Assembly (NCBI GenBank): GCA_018648645.1
Contig: JABGQS010000015.1
Location: 1-64,000, forward strand
Direction: 5' to 3'
Length of the DNA stretch: 64,000 nt
DNA from: Clostridia bacterium
Lineage (GTDB): Bacteria > Bacillota > Clostridia > Christensenellales > SZUA-584
The notes beneath the pieces were generated by a model. It ran no database searches, had not been told where the DNA came from, and saw nothing but the letters and a program-made list of their open reading frames with translations. Below are positions 9,939 through 20,220 of this stretch, piece after piece. Position numbers and translations under genes: made by a program. The stretch's first letter is position 1. Every line of letters begins with the position of its first letter.

Positions 9939-11024
9939 CTATTTTATTTTGGCAAAAATCATTCTGCCTGCTGCGGTTTGCAGCACACTGGTGACGATTA
10001 CGTCAGTTGGTTTATTCAGCTCGTTTCTGCCGCCTTCGACAACAATCATCGTGCCGTCGTCGAGGTACGCAACGCCTTGACCTTGCTCTTTGCCGTCTTT
10101 GACGATGGTGACGTGCATCTCCTCGCCGGGCAGAACAACCGGCTTTACAGCATTTGCAAGCTCGTTGATATTGAAAACACGCACGCTTTTTACAGCGGCG
10201 ACTTTGTTTAAGTTATAGTCGTTGGTGACGACGATACCCTTCATGTCCTTTGCGAGTGCCAATAACTTTGAGTCGACATCAATCGCTTCGTCTACATCTG
10301 CGTGCACTATCTTGACGGGCAGATCCAGCTCGGTTTGTATGCGCTTTAGCACATCGAGACCTCTGCGACCGCGGTTTCGCTTTAGGTCGTCGGAAGAGTC
10401 TGCGATGTGACGCAGTTCATCCAGCACGAACTCGGGTATAATCAATGCGCCTTCGATGATGCCGGTTTGGCAAATGTCGAATATCCTTCCGTCGATGATT
10501 ACGCTGGTGTCGAGCAGCTTTGGACGCGCAGACTCGTCGTTTTTATCGTGGTCCTTATCCCTTCTGAAAAAACCGGGCTCAAGAAAGCCGGGTTTGTGGC
10601 GTACAAGAATCAGAACGCCAAGGTATCCGCATGCGATATATATAACTACTTGAATGACGCTGCCGAGCCAGCTCAGCAGATTGGTTAGTATCCCGCTGAC
10701 CAGTGACGAAATGAGCACTGCGACAACCAGACCGAGTATGAGCCCGATGATTGCCGGAAGCACGGCATTGGCCGGTAGTTTTGCGATTTCCTCGTCTGCT
10801 TTACCTGCAGACTTGAATATAAGTGTTACGAGCGGTTTGGATAAAAGGAAAAATATGAGTCCTGATACGAGAGCTGAAGCTGCGTAAACCAGCAGCATCC
10901 ATGGCTGCAAAACAGCGATATCGATATTTGCCCCAGACAAAATGCCAAGGACGAGTGCGACAATGCCCGGACCGACAAATAAACCTACAAACGTTATTAA
11001 TGCTCTGGAAATTTTCCTTCCCAT
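9939..11024 (-). CDS. PIN/TRAM-domain membrane protein (YacL family)
   Basis: N-terminal TM helices; KLLDTSVIIDGRIFDICQTGIIEG (PIN), C-terminal TRAM GKEQGQGVAYLDDGTMIVVEGGR. Confidence 0.93.
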   Translation of the reverse strand: MGRKISRALITFVGLFVGPGIVALVLGILSGANIDIAVLQPWMLLVYAASALVSGLIFFLLSKPLVTLIFKSAGKADEEIAKLPANAVLPAIIGLILGLVVAVLISSLVSGILTNLLSWLGSVIQVVIYIACGYLGVLILVRHKPGFLEPGFFRRDKDHDKNDESARPKLLDTSVIIDGRIFDICQTGIIEGALIIPEFVLDELRHIADSSDDLKRNRGRRGLDVLKRIQTELDLPVKIVHADVDEAIDVDSKLLALAKDMKGIVVTNDYNLNKVAAVKSVRVFNINELANAVKPVVLPGEEMHVTIVKDGKEQGQGVAYLDDGTMIVVEGGRNELNKPTDVIVTSVLQTAAGRMIFAKIK

Positions 11025-11109
11025 TATTCACCTCAAACTATGATTTATGACCCGTTAGGGCAGTAAAAACTGTTTATCCTAAAAAAGCTAACCAATAATT
11101 GATTTAGGG

Positions 11110-11586
11110 CTAAACAGTCTGCTTGATGATCTTCTTTACTTCGTCGTCTTTCTTGTTGCTGGCAAGCGCAAGTTCGGAAACTAAAATCTGCATCGAAGTA
11201 CCAAGCATCTTCTTTTCGCTCGAAGAGAGGTTCTTGGTAGATTCGCGCTTTAGCAGGCTTTTGATTACGGCTGCAATTTCGAAAACGTTGCCGGACTTCA
11301 TTTTTTCTAAGTTCTCGCGGTTGCGGCGGTTCCAGTTCGTGCTTTCTTCCTGCGCGCTGTCGTCCCCAAAAGATTCGATTACCTTATCGTATTCCTTTTG
11401 CGAGATGATGTCGCGTAAACCGGCCTTTGCCGCGTTTTGTACCGGCACATGAACTTTGATGTCTCCCTCGGCAAACTTGAGTACGTAGTAAGCTCTCATT
11501 TCCTCTAAAAACAGCTTATCCTCTATCGCTTGAATATATCCTGCACCATGCATTGGATATGATATTTTATCACCCTCATTAAACAT
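11110..11586 (-). CDS. CarD-like transcriptional regulator
   Basis: MFNEGDKISYPMHGAGYIQAIEDK...YYVLKFAEGDIKVHVPV; helical C-terminus. Confidence 0.88.
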   Translation of the reverse strand: MFNEGDKISYPMHGAGYIQAIEDKLFLEEMRAYYVLKFAEGDIKVHVPVQNAAKAGLRDIISQKEYDKVIESFGDDSAQEESTNWNRRNRENLEKMKSGNVFEIAAVIKSLLKRESTKNLSSSEKKMLGTSMQILVSELALASNKKDDEVKKIIKQTV

Positions 11587-11878
11587 AAAATCCCTCTACT
11601 TTCTCTTTACTATAATATAGCAAAAAGGGCGTTTTGTCAATCTTGGCGGGGCCTGTTCACAATATGTTTTTATTGTCTAAAACCGCCGACAATGACCATT
11701 TATGCGGATGTTTTGGGCGCAGGACGTAATGCTTTCAGAAAGCGGACGAGGCGTCAATATACCATAAAATGGAATGGAGTGTGGTGGTTTTTGGTATATT
11801 TTTTAGTATGTTTACAAACTATTTGGGGGAAAATAGTTGATAATGTGGTACAATTAACTTAATGGAGGCAGATGTTTT

Positions 11879-12331
11879 ATGCTTTATGAAGCGGCCAGTC
11901 TGGCAATGAGATATTGGTTTGTGGTTGTGATTGTGATTGTGTTCTTTGGTGCTGTCGTTATCTCGGTTAAAGAGTACAGACAGAAGCATTTTGTTCTTGG
12001 CGTCGCCCAAAACAGCATCGGGTATCTCTCGATTTTGTCGGGACCCGACGACGTGCTCGGCGAAAACCTGCAGCTGATGCAGGAAAACACGATTGGCAGA
12101 TCGCGCCGTGTGGATATTGTGCTGGCTGACCGAAGCGTTAACAAGGCGCACTCGCAGGTGTACCTCGACGAGTACGGCGATGTTTGTATCAATCGCTTGG
12201 GGGACGGCGAAGTCACCATTAACGGAGAGTCGCTTGAGGACAATGCGCTTATTTTTACCGATGATATTGTTTGCTTTGGAAACGTTGTGACGCAGGTGCA
12301 TATAAAAGAGGATGACGGCGATGATACTTGA
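11879..12331 (+). CDS. Membrane-anchored FHA-domain protein
   Basis: One TM helix, then NTIGRSRRVDIVLADRSVNKAHSQVYLD...GDGEVTINGESL; upstream of ftsW and PBP genes. Confidence 0.88.
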   Translation: MLYEAASLAMRYWFVVVIVIVFFGAVVISVKEYRQKHFVLGVAQNSIGYLSILSGPDDVLGENLQLMQENTIGRSRRVDIVLADRSVNKAHSQVYLDEYGDVCINRLGDGEVTINGESLEDNALIFTDDIVCFGNVVTQVHIKEDDGDDT

Positions 12332-13571
12332 GAGAAGAGGCGCGGGCGCGCTGTTGACATTCACAGTACTGTTTACGCTTTCGGCTTGTGGGCTGCTTGC
12401 TTTCTCGGGCGGCGCGTTTGATATAGGTGTTGCGGCATACGGGCTTGGCGCGGCGCTGCTGCTGATATTGACATACGGCATTTTTTCTGTAGTCTTTCGG
12501 CACATCGACAGGCTAACGCTGGTATTATGCTTTTTTCTTGTCAGCATCGGGTTGGTGCTGCTTGTGCGCCTTGATATGGAAGTGGCGTTAAAGCAGCTGA
12601 TAATGCTGGCGATAGGCATCGGGCTGATGTTTGCGACGATTGCGGTTATAAAAGCCGTGAAGGATTTTGGCAAATTAAACTACGTATTTATGATTGCTTC
12701 ATTTGGGCTGCTGGCGTTTGCATATTTATTTGGCGACGCGGTCGGCGGCGCAAGAAACTGGGTAAGCATCGGCGGCGTATCGTTTCAGCCGAGCGAAATA
12801 AGCAAGGTGCTGTTTGTTGTGATATCGGCATATTTCTTTGCGAAAAAGCGTCACAAATTTGCGTCAGTCATGTATGCGCTTTATGTGGGCGCGTGCGTCA
12901 TTTTATTGGTGCTGTCCAACGACCTTGGTGCTGTGCTGCTGTATGCCGCCACGTTTTTGATAGTGTTTTTTGCGGGGACGGGGCGCACGGGATTGACGCT
13001 GCTTGGAGTTGGCGTGGCGGGTGCGGGCGCGGTGGCAAGCTATTACATAGTACCGCATGTGAAAACGCGCGTGATGATATGGCGCGACCCGTGGATATAC
13101 TATCACAATCAAGGCTATCAGATTGTGCAGGGGCTGATGGCGATTGCGGCAGGCGGCGCGTTTGGAGCGGGGCTGGGGCTGGGGTACCCCGAAGCTATCC
13201 CGGTGAACACGAGCGATTATATATACGCGGTGATTTGCGAGGAGTTTGGAATAATATTCGGTATTATTGTGATACTGCTGTATCTTGTGTTTATCGTGCG
13301 AGGGATGATTATCGCGCGGAACGCAACTAGCAGGTTTGACGCGTTGTTGGTGTTTGGCGCAACTTGTATGCTGTCGCTGCAGTCGTTCATCATAATCGCG
13401 GGGGTAATCAAGCTGATACCGTTGACGGGCATCACTTTGCCGTTTATCAGCGCGGGGGGAAGCTCGCTAATTGCGTGCCTTGTGCTGGTTGGCATTATTG
13501 AAGGTGTTGCCGTGAAAAACGGTAAGCGCGACGAAAAAGATGTTGTGGATGCGGGAGGCGAAGTGATATGA
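12312..13571 (+). CDS. FtsW/RodA/SpoVE family SEDS protein
   Basis: WVSIGGVSFQPSEISKVLFVV, GAGLGLGYPEAIPVNTSDYIYAVICEEFG, LPFISAGGSSLIACLVLVGI. Confidence 0.93.
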   Translation: MTAMILERRGAGALLTFTVLFTLSACGLLAFSGGAFDIGVAAYGLGAALLLILTYGIFSVVFRHIDRLTLVLCFFLVSIGLVLLVRLDMEVALKQLIMLAIGIGLMFATIAVIKAVKDFGKLNYVFMIASFGLLAFAYLFGDAVGGARNWVSIGGVSFQPSEISKVLFVVISAYFFAKKRHKFASVMYALYVGACVILLVLSNDLGAVLLYAATFLIVFFAGTGRTGLTLLGVGVAGAGAVASYYIVPHVKTRVMIWRDPWIYYHNQGYQIVQGLMAIAAGGAFGAGLGLGYPEAIPVNTSDYIYAVICEEFGIIFGIIVILLYLVFIVRGMIIARNATSRFDALLVFGATCMLSLQSFIIIAGVIKLIPLTGITLPFISAGGSSLIACLVLVGIIEGVAVKNGKRDEKDVVDAGGEVI

Positions 13572-14947
13572 AAAACGTATTGCGCAGAAACATCAATGTA
13601 TTGCTCGTCGTTTTCATAATATTGTTTGTCGCGTTGATTGGGTATTTGTGGTTCGTGACATCGACTTATGGCGAGCGGTGGTTTGTGACGCCGTATAACC
13701 CGCGCATACAAAACATGCAAACGACGGTGAACGCGGGCGATATATATGACCGCGCAGGCAGAGCGCTGCTGTACACTAAAGGCGGTGAGCGCGAGTATAT
13801 CAGCGACAAGGGGCGCAGAACAGCGGTGTCGCACATTGTGGGCGACGGGTTTGGTTTGACGTATGGCGCGCAGACTAACTTTGCGAAGTATTTATATGGG
13901 TTTGACAAGAACGCATTTAGCAGAATAGAAGACCTTGTGAGTGGCAACGAGCGGCAGGGCAGCGATATTGTATTGACGATTGACGCGAAGCTGAGTGAGG
14001 CTGCGCTTGATGCGCTGGGGGACAATCGCGGCGCTATCGTAGTGATGAATTATGAGACGGGGGAGATACTGGCAAGCGTGAGTTCGCCGAACTTTGACCC
14101 GAAGGATATGTCGCTGTTTCTGGACGGCGGCGGAGAGAGCGAGCTGGTCAACCGAGCGTTTGTGGGGTTGTATCCGCCGGGCAGCATATTTAAGCTGGTT
14201 ACAGCGGCGGCGATGATAGAGAACGACTTGACCGATTTCACCGCGAACTGTGAAGGCAGCGTCGTCATTGGCGGGCAGGAGATTGCTTGCTGGGACGTGC
14301 ACGGCGACATTGATTTGGCGGGCGCGATATCGCACTCGTGCAACGTGTATTTTGCGAAGGCGGCGGATGTAGTTGGCGTGCGCGAGATTAATGAGACTGC
14401 GCAGGCGTTTTTATTCAACAAACAGCTACTGACGGGCGATGTGATTATGGGCACGAGCGTGTACGAGATGACGACCGATGAAACGAATGCCGCGTGGTCG
14501 GCGATTGGACAGTACCACGATTTGATAACGCCGCTGCACGCGTGTATGATTGCAGCAGGAATCGCGAACGACGGTGTGATGATGGCTCCAAAGCTATTGC
14601 TGGAGGTTGTGGATGGGGAGACGGTGACTTATACGCTGAAGCCGACAACCGCCGCAACGCCGATGGACGACACATCGCTGCTTAAGCAAATGATGCTGGA
14701 TTGTGTGCAAAACGGCACGGGCAGCAATGCCGCAATAGACGGATATATCATCGGCGGCAAAACGGGCACAGCCGAAATTGCGGGCGACGAGGAGAACGCT
14801 GAGCACGCTTGGTTTATAGGGTTTGTGCAGGACGAGCAGCACCCGATTGCCATTGCTGTGATTATTGAGAGGGCAGGCAGCGGAGGAAGCAATGCGGCAC
14901 CGGCGGCACGTAAGGTGCTTGCGGCGGCGCTTGATATAGGATATTGA
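13568..14947 (+). CDS. Penicillin-binding protein (class B-like transpeptidase)
   Basis: YPPGSIFKLVTAAAMIEN (SxxK), SHSCNVYF (SxN), GGKTGTAEI (KTG); ATGA overlap with the FtsW-like gene. Confidence 0.93.
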   Translation: MKNVLRRNINVLLVVFIILFVALIGYLWFVTSTYGERWFVTPYNPRIQNMQTTVNAGDIYDRAGRALLYTKGGEREYISDKGRRTAVSHIVGDGFGLTYGAQTNFAKYLYGFDKNAFSRIEDLVSGNERQGSDIVLTIDAKLSEAALDALGDNRGAIVVMNYETGEILASVSSPNFDPKDMSLFLDGGGESELVNRAFVGLYPPGSIFKLVTAAAMIENDLTDFTANCEGSVVIGGQEIACWDVHGDIDLAGAISHSCNVYFAKAADVVGVREINETAQAFLFNKQLLTGDVIMGTSVYEMTTDETNAAWSAIGQYHDLITPLHACMIAAGIANDGVMMAPKLLLEVVDGETVTYTLKPTTAATPMDDTSLLKQMMLDCVQNGTGSNAAIDGYIIGGKTGTAEIAGDEENAEHAWFIGFVQDEQHPIAIAVIIERAGSGGSNAAPAARKVLAAALDIGY

Positions 14948-14948
14948 T

Positions 14949-16763
14949 ATGGACGAGATTAGAGAAAAACTAAAGACACTGCCAAAAACGCCGGGTGTGT
15001 ATCTGATGAAGAACGCTGCCGGGGCGGTGATTTATGTCGGAAAAGCGCTGTCGCTGAAAAACAGAGTGAGCAGCTATTTTGGGAGCGGGAAAAAAGACGC
15101 GAAGACGGCGCGGCTGGTGGGCGAGATTGTCGATTTCGATTATATACTAACGAGCACCGAGATTGAAGCGCTGATGCTGGAGAGCAACATGATTAAGCGG
15201 TATGCGCCGTATTTCAATATTCAGCTGCGCGACGACAAGCATTATCCGTATATACGGATAGATTTTAACGAGAAGTTTCCGCGCGTGTGCGTAACGCGTA
15301 AGGTGGAAAACGACGGGGCGAAGTATTTTGGACCGTACATCGCGGCGCATATTTTGCACGATTTGCTGGACACCGTGACCAAAACGTTTCCTGTGCGCAT
15401 GTGCAAGAAGGATTTGAGCAGAAAGAGTCGTCCGTGTATCAACTATGAGATGGGCAGGTGTTTGGCACCGTGCGCAGGCAAAGTTAGCGAGTATGAGTAT
15501 AAGCGAATGGTTAATGAAGTCGCGGACTTTTTGTCGGGCAAGTATAAGGGACTGGAAAAGCAGCTGAAAGCGGACATGGACTTAGCGTCGGAGAATATGG
15601 AGTACGAGAAAGCGGCGACATTGCGCGACCGTATAAACTCGATGCATCGGCTGTTCGAGAAGCAGAAAGCCGGGTTCCCGGATCTCAATGACAAGGACGT
15701 GTTTGCTGTGTTTGAGAGCGATGACGAAGCGGTTGTGCAAGCGATGTTTGTGCGCAAAGGCGAGCTGAACCACACCGAGCGGTTTTTTATTAAGTGTGCG
15801 GGTGAGAGCAAGCAAAACGTGTTGGCGCATTTGATTAAACAGTATTATTCGACGGTAAGCGGTATCGCAAAGCAGATTTATGTGAACGTGCAGCCTGCCG
15901 AGCACGATTTGATTGAGAAGTGGCTGATGCAGAAAAGAGGCAGCAAGGTTATCATTCATGTGCCGGAGAAAGGCGCGAACAGGAAATTGACTGACATGGC
16001 GCTTGGTAACGCGAAGGAAGCGCTGACGCGGCGGTTGATGCGCATCAAAAGAGATTATGATGCGACGATTGGCGCGCTGAGTGAGCTGCAACAGGCGCTG
16101 GGAATGCAGAGCGAGATTGACCGTATGGAGTGTTATGACATAAGCAACACCGGGGGAACGGACAGCGTGGGCTCGATGGTGGTGTTTAGCGGCGGCAAGC
16201 CGAATAAGAAGCAGTATCGCAGATTTAAGATAAAGACGGTGGAAGGCAGCGACGATTTTGCTTCGATGAACGAGGTGCTGACGCGGCGGCTGAAGCGCGC
16301 TTTGAGCCGCAGCGAAGGATTTTCTGAGTTCCCGTCACTGATTGTGGTGGATGGGGGCAAGGGGCAGCTGAGCGCAGCGTATGACGCGCTGGCGTCGCTT
16401 GGGCTCGAGGACCTGCCGCTAATCAGCCTTGCCAAAAAAGAGGAAGAGGTTTTTGTGGTGGGGAGCAGCGAGCCGATTATACTTGAGAAGGACAGCAATG
16501 CATTGAAGCTGTTGACGAGAATCCGCGACGAGGCGCACAGGTTTGCGATTACGTATCACAGAGGGCTGCGACTTAATAAGGTGGAGGACTCTGTGCTGCT
16601 GAAAATCCCGCACGTTGGCGAGACGCGGGTAAAGGCGCTTTTGCGGCAATTTGACACGATTGGCGACATTGCGGAGGCGAGCTTTGACGACATCGTGAGC
16701 GTGCCCGGGCTGGATGTTAGGTCGGCGAGCGCGATAGTGGAGTATTTCGAAACAGAAAGATAA
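14949..16763 (+). CDS. uvrC: Excinuclease ABC subunit C
   Basis: LKTLPKTPGVYLMKNAAGAVIYVGKALSLKNRVSSYF (GIY-YIG), UVR motif, SRPCINYEMGRCLAPC, HhH C-terminus. Confidence 0.97.
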   Translation: MDEIREKLKTLPKTPGVYLMKNAAGAVIYVGKALSLKNRVSSYFGSGKKDAKTARLVGEIVDFDYILTSTEIEALMLESNMIKRYAPYFNIQLRDDKHYPYIRIDFNEKFPRVCVTRKVENDGAKYFGPYIAAHILHDLLDTVTKTFPVRMCKKDLSRKSRPCINYEMGRCLAPCAGKVSEYEYKRMVNEVADFLSGKYKGLEKQLKADMDLASENMEYEKAATLRDRINSMHRLFEKQKAGFPDLNDKDVFAVFESDDEAVVQAMFVRKGELNHTERFFIKCAGESKQNVLAHLIKQYYSTVSGIAKQIYVNVQPAEHDLIEKWLMQKRGSKVIIHVPEKGANRKLTDMALGNAKEALTRRLMRIKRDYDATIGALSELQQALGMQSEIDRMECYDISNTGGTDSVGSMVVFSGGKPNKKQYRRFKIKTVEGSDDFASMNEVLTRRLKRALSRSEGFSEFPSLIVVDGGKGQLSAAYDALASLGLEDLPLISLAKKEEEVFVVGSSEPIILEKDSNALKLLTRIRDEAHRFAITYHRGLRLNKVEDSVLLKIPHVGETRVKALLRQFDTIGDIAEASFDDIVSVPGLDVRSASAIVEYFETER

Positions 16764-16831
16764 TATTTGTGATGTTGCCAGTGTTGCAATCATCATGTAA
16801 AATATCAGTATAAACAGATATGGAAGGTGAC

Positions 16832-17728
16832 ATGGACAAAGCGATTTTGCAGGAGTTGAAAAAGCAAATAGAAGACGTGCGCATTGGTGAGAAGATGAGC
16901 AAGCACACGTCGTTTAAAGTAGGCGGACCTGCGGACGTGATGGTGTTGCCCAAAACGCAGGCAGAGATACGAAGTGCCGTAAAGATTTTGGGTGCGCAGA
17001 ATATGTTTGTAATGGGCAAGGGGACGAACTTGCTGGTGACGCAAAAGGGCATCCGAGGCGTTGTGATGAAGATTGCGGGCAACTATTCGGGAACGAAGTT
17101 TGAAGACGACTGCGTGAGCGTGAAAAGCGGCACATCGCTGAGCTCGTTCGTGAACGCAGCCGGTAAAAGAAGTCTGGGTGGTGTCGAGTTTTTGGCAGGT
17201 ATACCCGGCACAATGGGCGGCGCGATTGTCATGAACGCAGGCGCGTTCGGCGGCGAGATTTGCGAGTTTGTGCAGGAAGTGACGCTGGCGACGCGGGAGG
17301 GCATCATTGTATTGAATCGCGATGAGATGAACTTCTCGTATCGACACAGTATTCTTTGCGATATACCGATGGTTGTGGTGAGCGCAAAGCTGAAATTGAT
17401 TGATTGCGACAAGGAGCAAAGCAAGTGCAGGCAAAGCGAGCTCAGCGCACGACGCAGGGACAAGCAACCGCTGGAGTATGCGAGCGCGGGAAGCACGTTC
17501 AAGCGACCGGAGGGGTATTATGCCGGGGTGCTGATTGAGCAGGCCGGGTGCAGAGGGCTGTGCGTAGGCGGGGCGCAGGTTTCGCAAAAGCACGCAGGGT
17601 TTATCGTCAACAAAGGCAAAGCAACACCGGACGATGTGCTTGAGCTGATTGAGCAGGTGCGCGGCAAGGTGAAAGCGCAGTGCGGTGTTGAGCTTGAAAC
17701 CGAAGTGAAGGTGGTTGGAGAGCGATGA
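16832..17728 (+). CDS. murB: UDP-N-acetylenolpyruvoylglucosamine reductase (the ORF also allows an ATG at 16820)
   Basis: KHTSFKVGGPADVMVLPKTQAEI, GTNLLV, SLGGVEFLAGIPGTMGGAIVMNAGAFGGE; RBS GGAAGGTGAC before ATG 16832. Confidence 0.95.
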   Translation: MDKAILQELKKQIEDVRIGEKMSKHTSFKVGGPADVMVLPKTQAEIRSAVKILGAQNMFVMGKGTNLLVTQKGIRGVVMKIAGNYSGTKFEDDCVSVKSGTSLSSFVNAAGKRSLGGVEFLAGIPGTMGGAIVMNAGAFGGEICEFVQEVTLATREGIIVLNRDEMNFSYRHSILCDIPMVVVSAKLKLIDCDKEQSKCRQSELSARRRDKQPLEYASAGSTFKRPEGYYAGVLIEQAGCRGLCVGGAQVSQKHAGFIVNKGKATPDDVLELIEQVRGKVKAQCGVELETEVKVVGER

Positions 17729-18408
17729 GGCTGAGCGCGGATTATCATACGCATACACGCTTTAGCCATGCGAGCGGCAGCGTGGAGGACAACGTGCGCT
17801 CTGCAATTGCGGCGGGGCTAGAAACGGTCGGGATTGCGGATCATTCGATTGCGCACGCACTGTATGGTATAAAAAAGAGAAGACTTAATGACTATGTTGC
17901 CGATATAAATAGAGCAAAGAGGAAGTATGAGAGCCGGATTGAAGTGAGGTGCGGGATTGAGCTGAACCTCATTGGGCTGGACGGAAGCACGGACATGCCG
18001 AGCGATTACGATTTTGATTTGGTGATACTCGGGTATCACAAGGCGGCGATATGCAAGGACTTTGCAACAACGTGGCAGTTTTTTACGGGAGCGGACAAGC
18101 AGAGAATTACGGACAGCTATGTGAAAGCGATACAGAAAGGGAACATCGATATCGTTGCGCACCCCGGGTACGGTGTGCCTGTGGACTATACCAAAATTGC
18201 CAAGGCGTGCAGCGAGTATGGCACTTGGTTTGAGATTAACAATAAGCATGCGGATTTGACGGAGGAAGACATCGCGGTGGACACCAAGTTTGTTGTGTCC
18301 AGCGATGCGCACTGTGCGCAAAACGTAGGGCGTGCACCGCGGGCGTTAGAGCTGATTAAGCGGGCGGGTATAGGCATAAGCAGGATCGTCAACGTGGAGG
18401 AGGACTGA
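17725..18408 (+). CDS. PHP-domain phosphoesterase
   Basis: DYHTHTRFSHASGSVEDNV...VGIADHS...IVAHPGYG...VVSSDAH; ATGA overlap with murB. Confidence 0.9.
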   Translation: MRLSADYHTHTRFSHASGSVEDNVRSAIAAGLETVGIADHSIAHALYGIKKRRLNDYVADINRAKRKYESRIEVRCGIELNLIGLDGSTDMPSDYDFDLVILGYHKAAICKDFATTWQFFTGADKQRITDSYVKAIQKGNIDIVAHPGYGVPVDYTKIAKACSEYGTWFEINNKHADLTEEDIAVDTKFVVSSDAHCAQNVGRAPRALELIKRAGIGISRIVNVEED

Positions 18409-18409
18409 T

Positions 18410-19285
18410 ATGGAGTTTATCATCGTAACCGGGCTGTCGGGTGCGGGCAGAAGCCAGGCGCTAAAGCGTCTTGAGGACATGGGGTATTTCTGCGTCGACA
18501 ATATGCCGCCAAAGTTGATTCCTGAGTTTGCAAAGATATGCCTGAAAAACGACGATATACGAAAGGCGGCTGCCGTTGTTGACATGCGTATGGGCGTGAT
18601 GTTTGACAGCGTGTATGACGCTATAAAAAAACTGAACGATATGAGGGAGATTAAGGTCGCGATTTTGTACCTTGACGCGAGTGACGAGACGATTGTGAAG
18701 CGGTTTAAGGAAACACGGCGCAGGCATCCGATGTCGGGCGATAATAATATCGTCACGGGGATTACGCGGGAGCGCGGTAAGCTGAAGCGCATCAATGATT
18801 TGGCGAACATCATCGTGGACACTTCGACCTACAGCCTTAAGAAGCTGGGGGAGGTGTTGGACGAGCTGTTTAGCGATGAGCACGAAAAAGGCATACTGAT
18901 TACTGTAACCACGTTTGGGTATAAGCGCGGGATACCGATTGATGCCGATATGGTGTTTGATATGCGCTTTATACCGAACCCGTTTTATAAAGAGGAGCTG
19001 CGCGCGCTGACAGGCATGGACGAGCTCGTGAAAGAGTACGTGATGAGCTTTCCGCGAACGCGCATATTTATCGATAAGATTAGTGAGCTGGTTGGCTACG
19101 TGGCGCCGTATTATTTGGAGCAGGACAAAAAGCAGCTGATTATCGCTGTAGGCTGCACGGGCGGTATGCACAGAAGCGTGGTGGTAGCGCAGGAGCTGTA
19201 TCGCATGTTTGCTGAGCAGGGGCTGCGCGTAATGATTGAGCACCGCGACATCAAAAGAGACTTGCAGCAGCGGAGGGAGAAATGA
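18410..19285 (+). CDS. rapZ: RapZ/YvcJ family nucleotide-binding protein
   Basis: FIIVTGLSGAGRSQALKRLEDMGYFCVDNMPPKLIPEF; C-terminal AVGCTGGMHRSVVVAQEL...VMIEHRDIKRD. Confidence 0.95.
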   Translation: MEFIIVTGLSGAGRSQALKRLEDMGYFCVDNMPPKLIPEFAKICLKNDDIRKAAAVVDMRMGVMFDSVYDAIKKLNDMREIKVAILYLDASDETIVKRFKETRRRHPMSGDNNIVTGITRERGKLKRINDLANIIVDTSTYSLKKLGEVLDELFSDEHEKGILITVTTFGYKRGIPIDADMVFDMRFIPNPFYKEELRALTGMDELVKEYVMSFPRTRIFIDKISELVGYVAPYYLEQDKKQLIIAVGCTGGMHRSVVVAQELYRMFAEQGLRVMIEHRDIKRDLQQRREK

Positions 19286-20220
19286 CGTTTTCTGCAAACG
19301 CAAAAAGCGAGCTGACGAGGATAGCGCTTGATAAGGAGTGCTGCGAGCTGGCTGAGCTTAGCGCTATAATGCACACCGCCGGAACGATTAGCATATCGGG
19401 CGGCGCGTTTTCGCTGCGAATAGACACGGAAAACCCGGCTGTCGCGCGGCGGATATTTTTGTTGGTAAAAAGTCTTTACGGCTTGCATATCAAAACAGAG
19501 ATGCACACCAACCAGCTAAAGCACAACCACATATATTCGCTGTATATCGACAAAAGTATCGCGCGAATGGTGGCGCAGGACACGCGGCTGATTGGCAGCG
19601 AGGGGATACGGTTTGGCGCAGACGAGACGTTTATCAGCAGCACTTGCTGTAGAATTGCGTTTGTACGGGGCGCTTTCTTGGGCGGTGGGTCGATTACCAA
19701 CCCGGAAAAGCGCTATCACATGGAATTTGTGTGCAGTCAAGAGGAGTTTGCCGATAGTTTGTTGAATATTATAGGTGAGCTAGGTATGTGTGCCAAATCG
19801 ATAGTGCGAAACAAGAGTTATGTGGTCTATTTGAAGGAAAGCGATGCCATAGTGACGCTGCTGACCATGATGGGCGCGCATTCGACGATACTCAAGATAG
19901 AAAATATTCGCGTTGTCAAAAGCGTAAGGAACAAGGTGAACCGAAAGGTGAACTGCGAAACGGGAAACCTAAGCAAAACGGTGAACGCGTCGGTGCGGCA
20001 GAGCGAGAACATTGTTTATATCAAAGAGCACTTGGGGCTGGAAAAGCTCGACGAATCGCTAGTAAGGGTGGCGCAGGCACGATTGGAGAATCCGCAGGCG
20101 TCGCTGGGTGAGTTGGTAGACATCTTGGACGCGGCCAGCAGGTCGGGTGTGAATCATAAACTACGGAAGCTGAACAGTATAGCGGAGCAGTTGAAAGACG
20201 ACAAGGGGGGAAAAGTATGA
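19282..20220 (+). CDS. whiA: WhiA-family DNA-binding regulator
   Basis: LAGLIDADG-like fold (RIAFVRGAFLGGGSITNPEKRYHMEF), C-terminal HTH (ARLENPQASLGELVDILDAASRSGVNHKLRKLNSIAE). Confidence 0.95.
   Translation: MTFSANAKSELTRIALDKECCELAELSAIMHTAGTISISGGAFSLRIDTENPAVARRIFLLVKSLYGLHIKTEMHTNQLKHNHIYSLYIDKSIARMVAQDTRLIGSEGIRFGADETFISSTCCRIAFVRGAFLGGGSITNPEKRYHMEFVCSQEEFADSLLNIIGELGMCAKSIVRNKSYVVYLKESDAIVTLLTMMGAHSTILKIENIRVVKSVRNKVNRKVNCETGNLSKTVNASVRQSENIVYIKEHLGLEKLDESLVRVAQARLENPQASLGELVDILDAASRSGVNHKLRKLNSIAEQLKDDKGGKV

Noticed and set aside
18422-18466. Walker A of RapZ reads GLSGAGRS (Arg instead of Lys)
   Set aside because: To my knowledge this variant is common in RapZ/YvcJ proteins of Gram-positive bacteria, so it is not treated as unusual.
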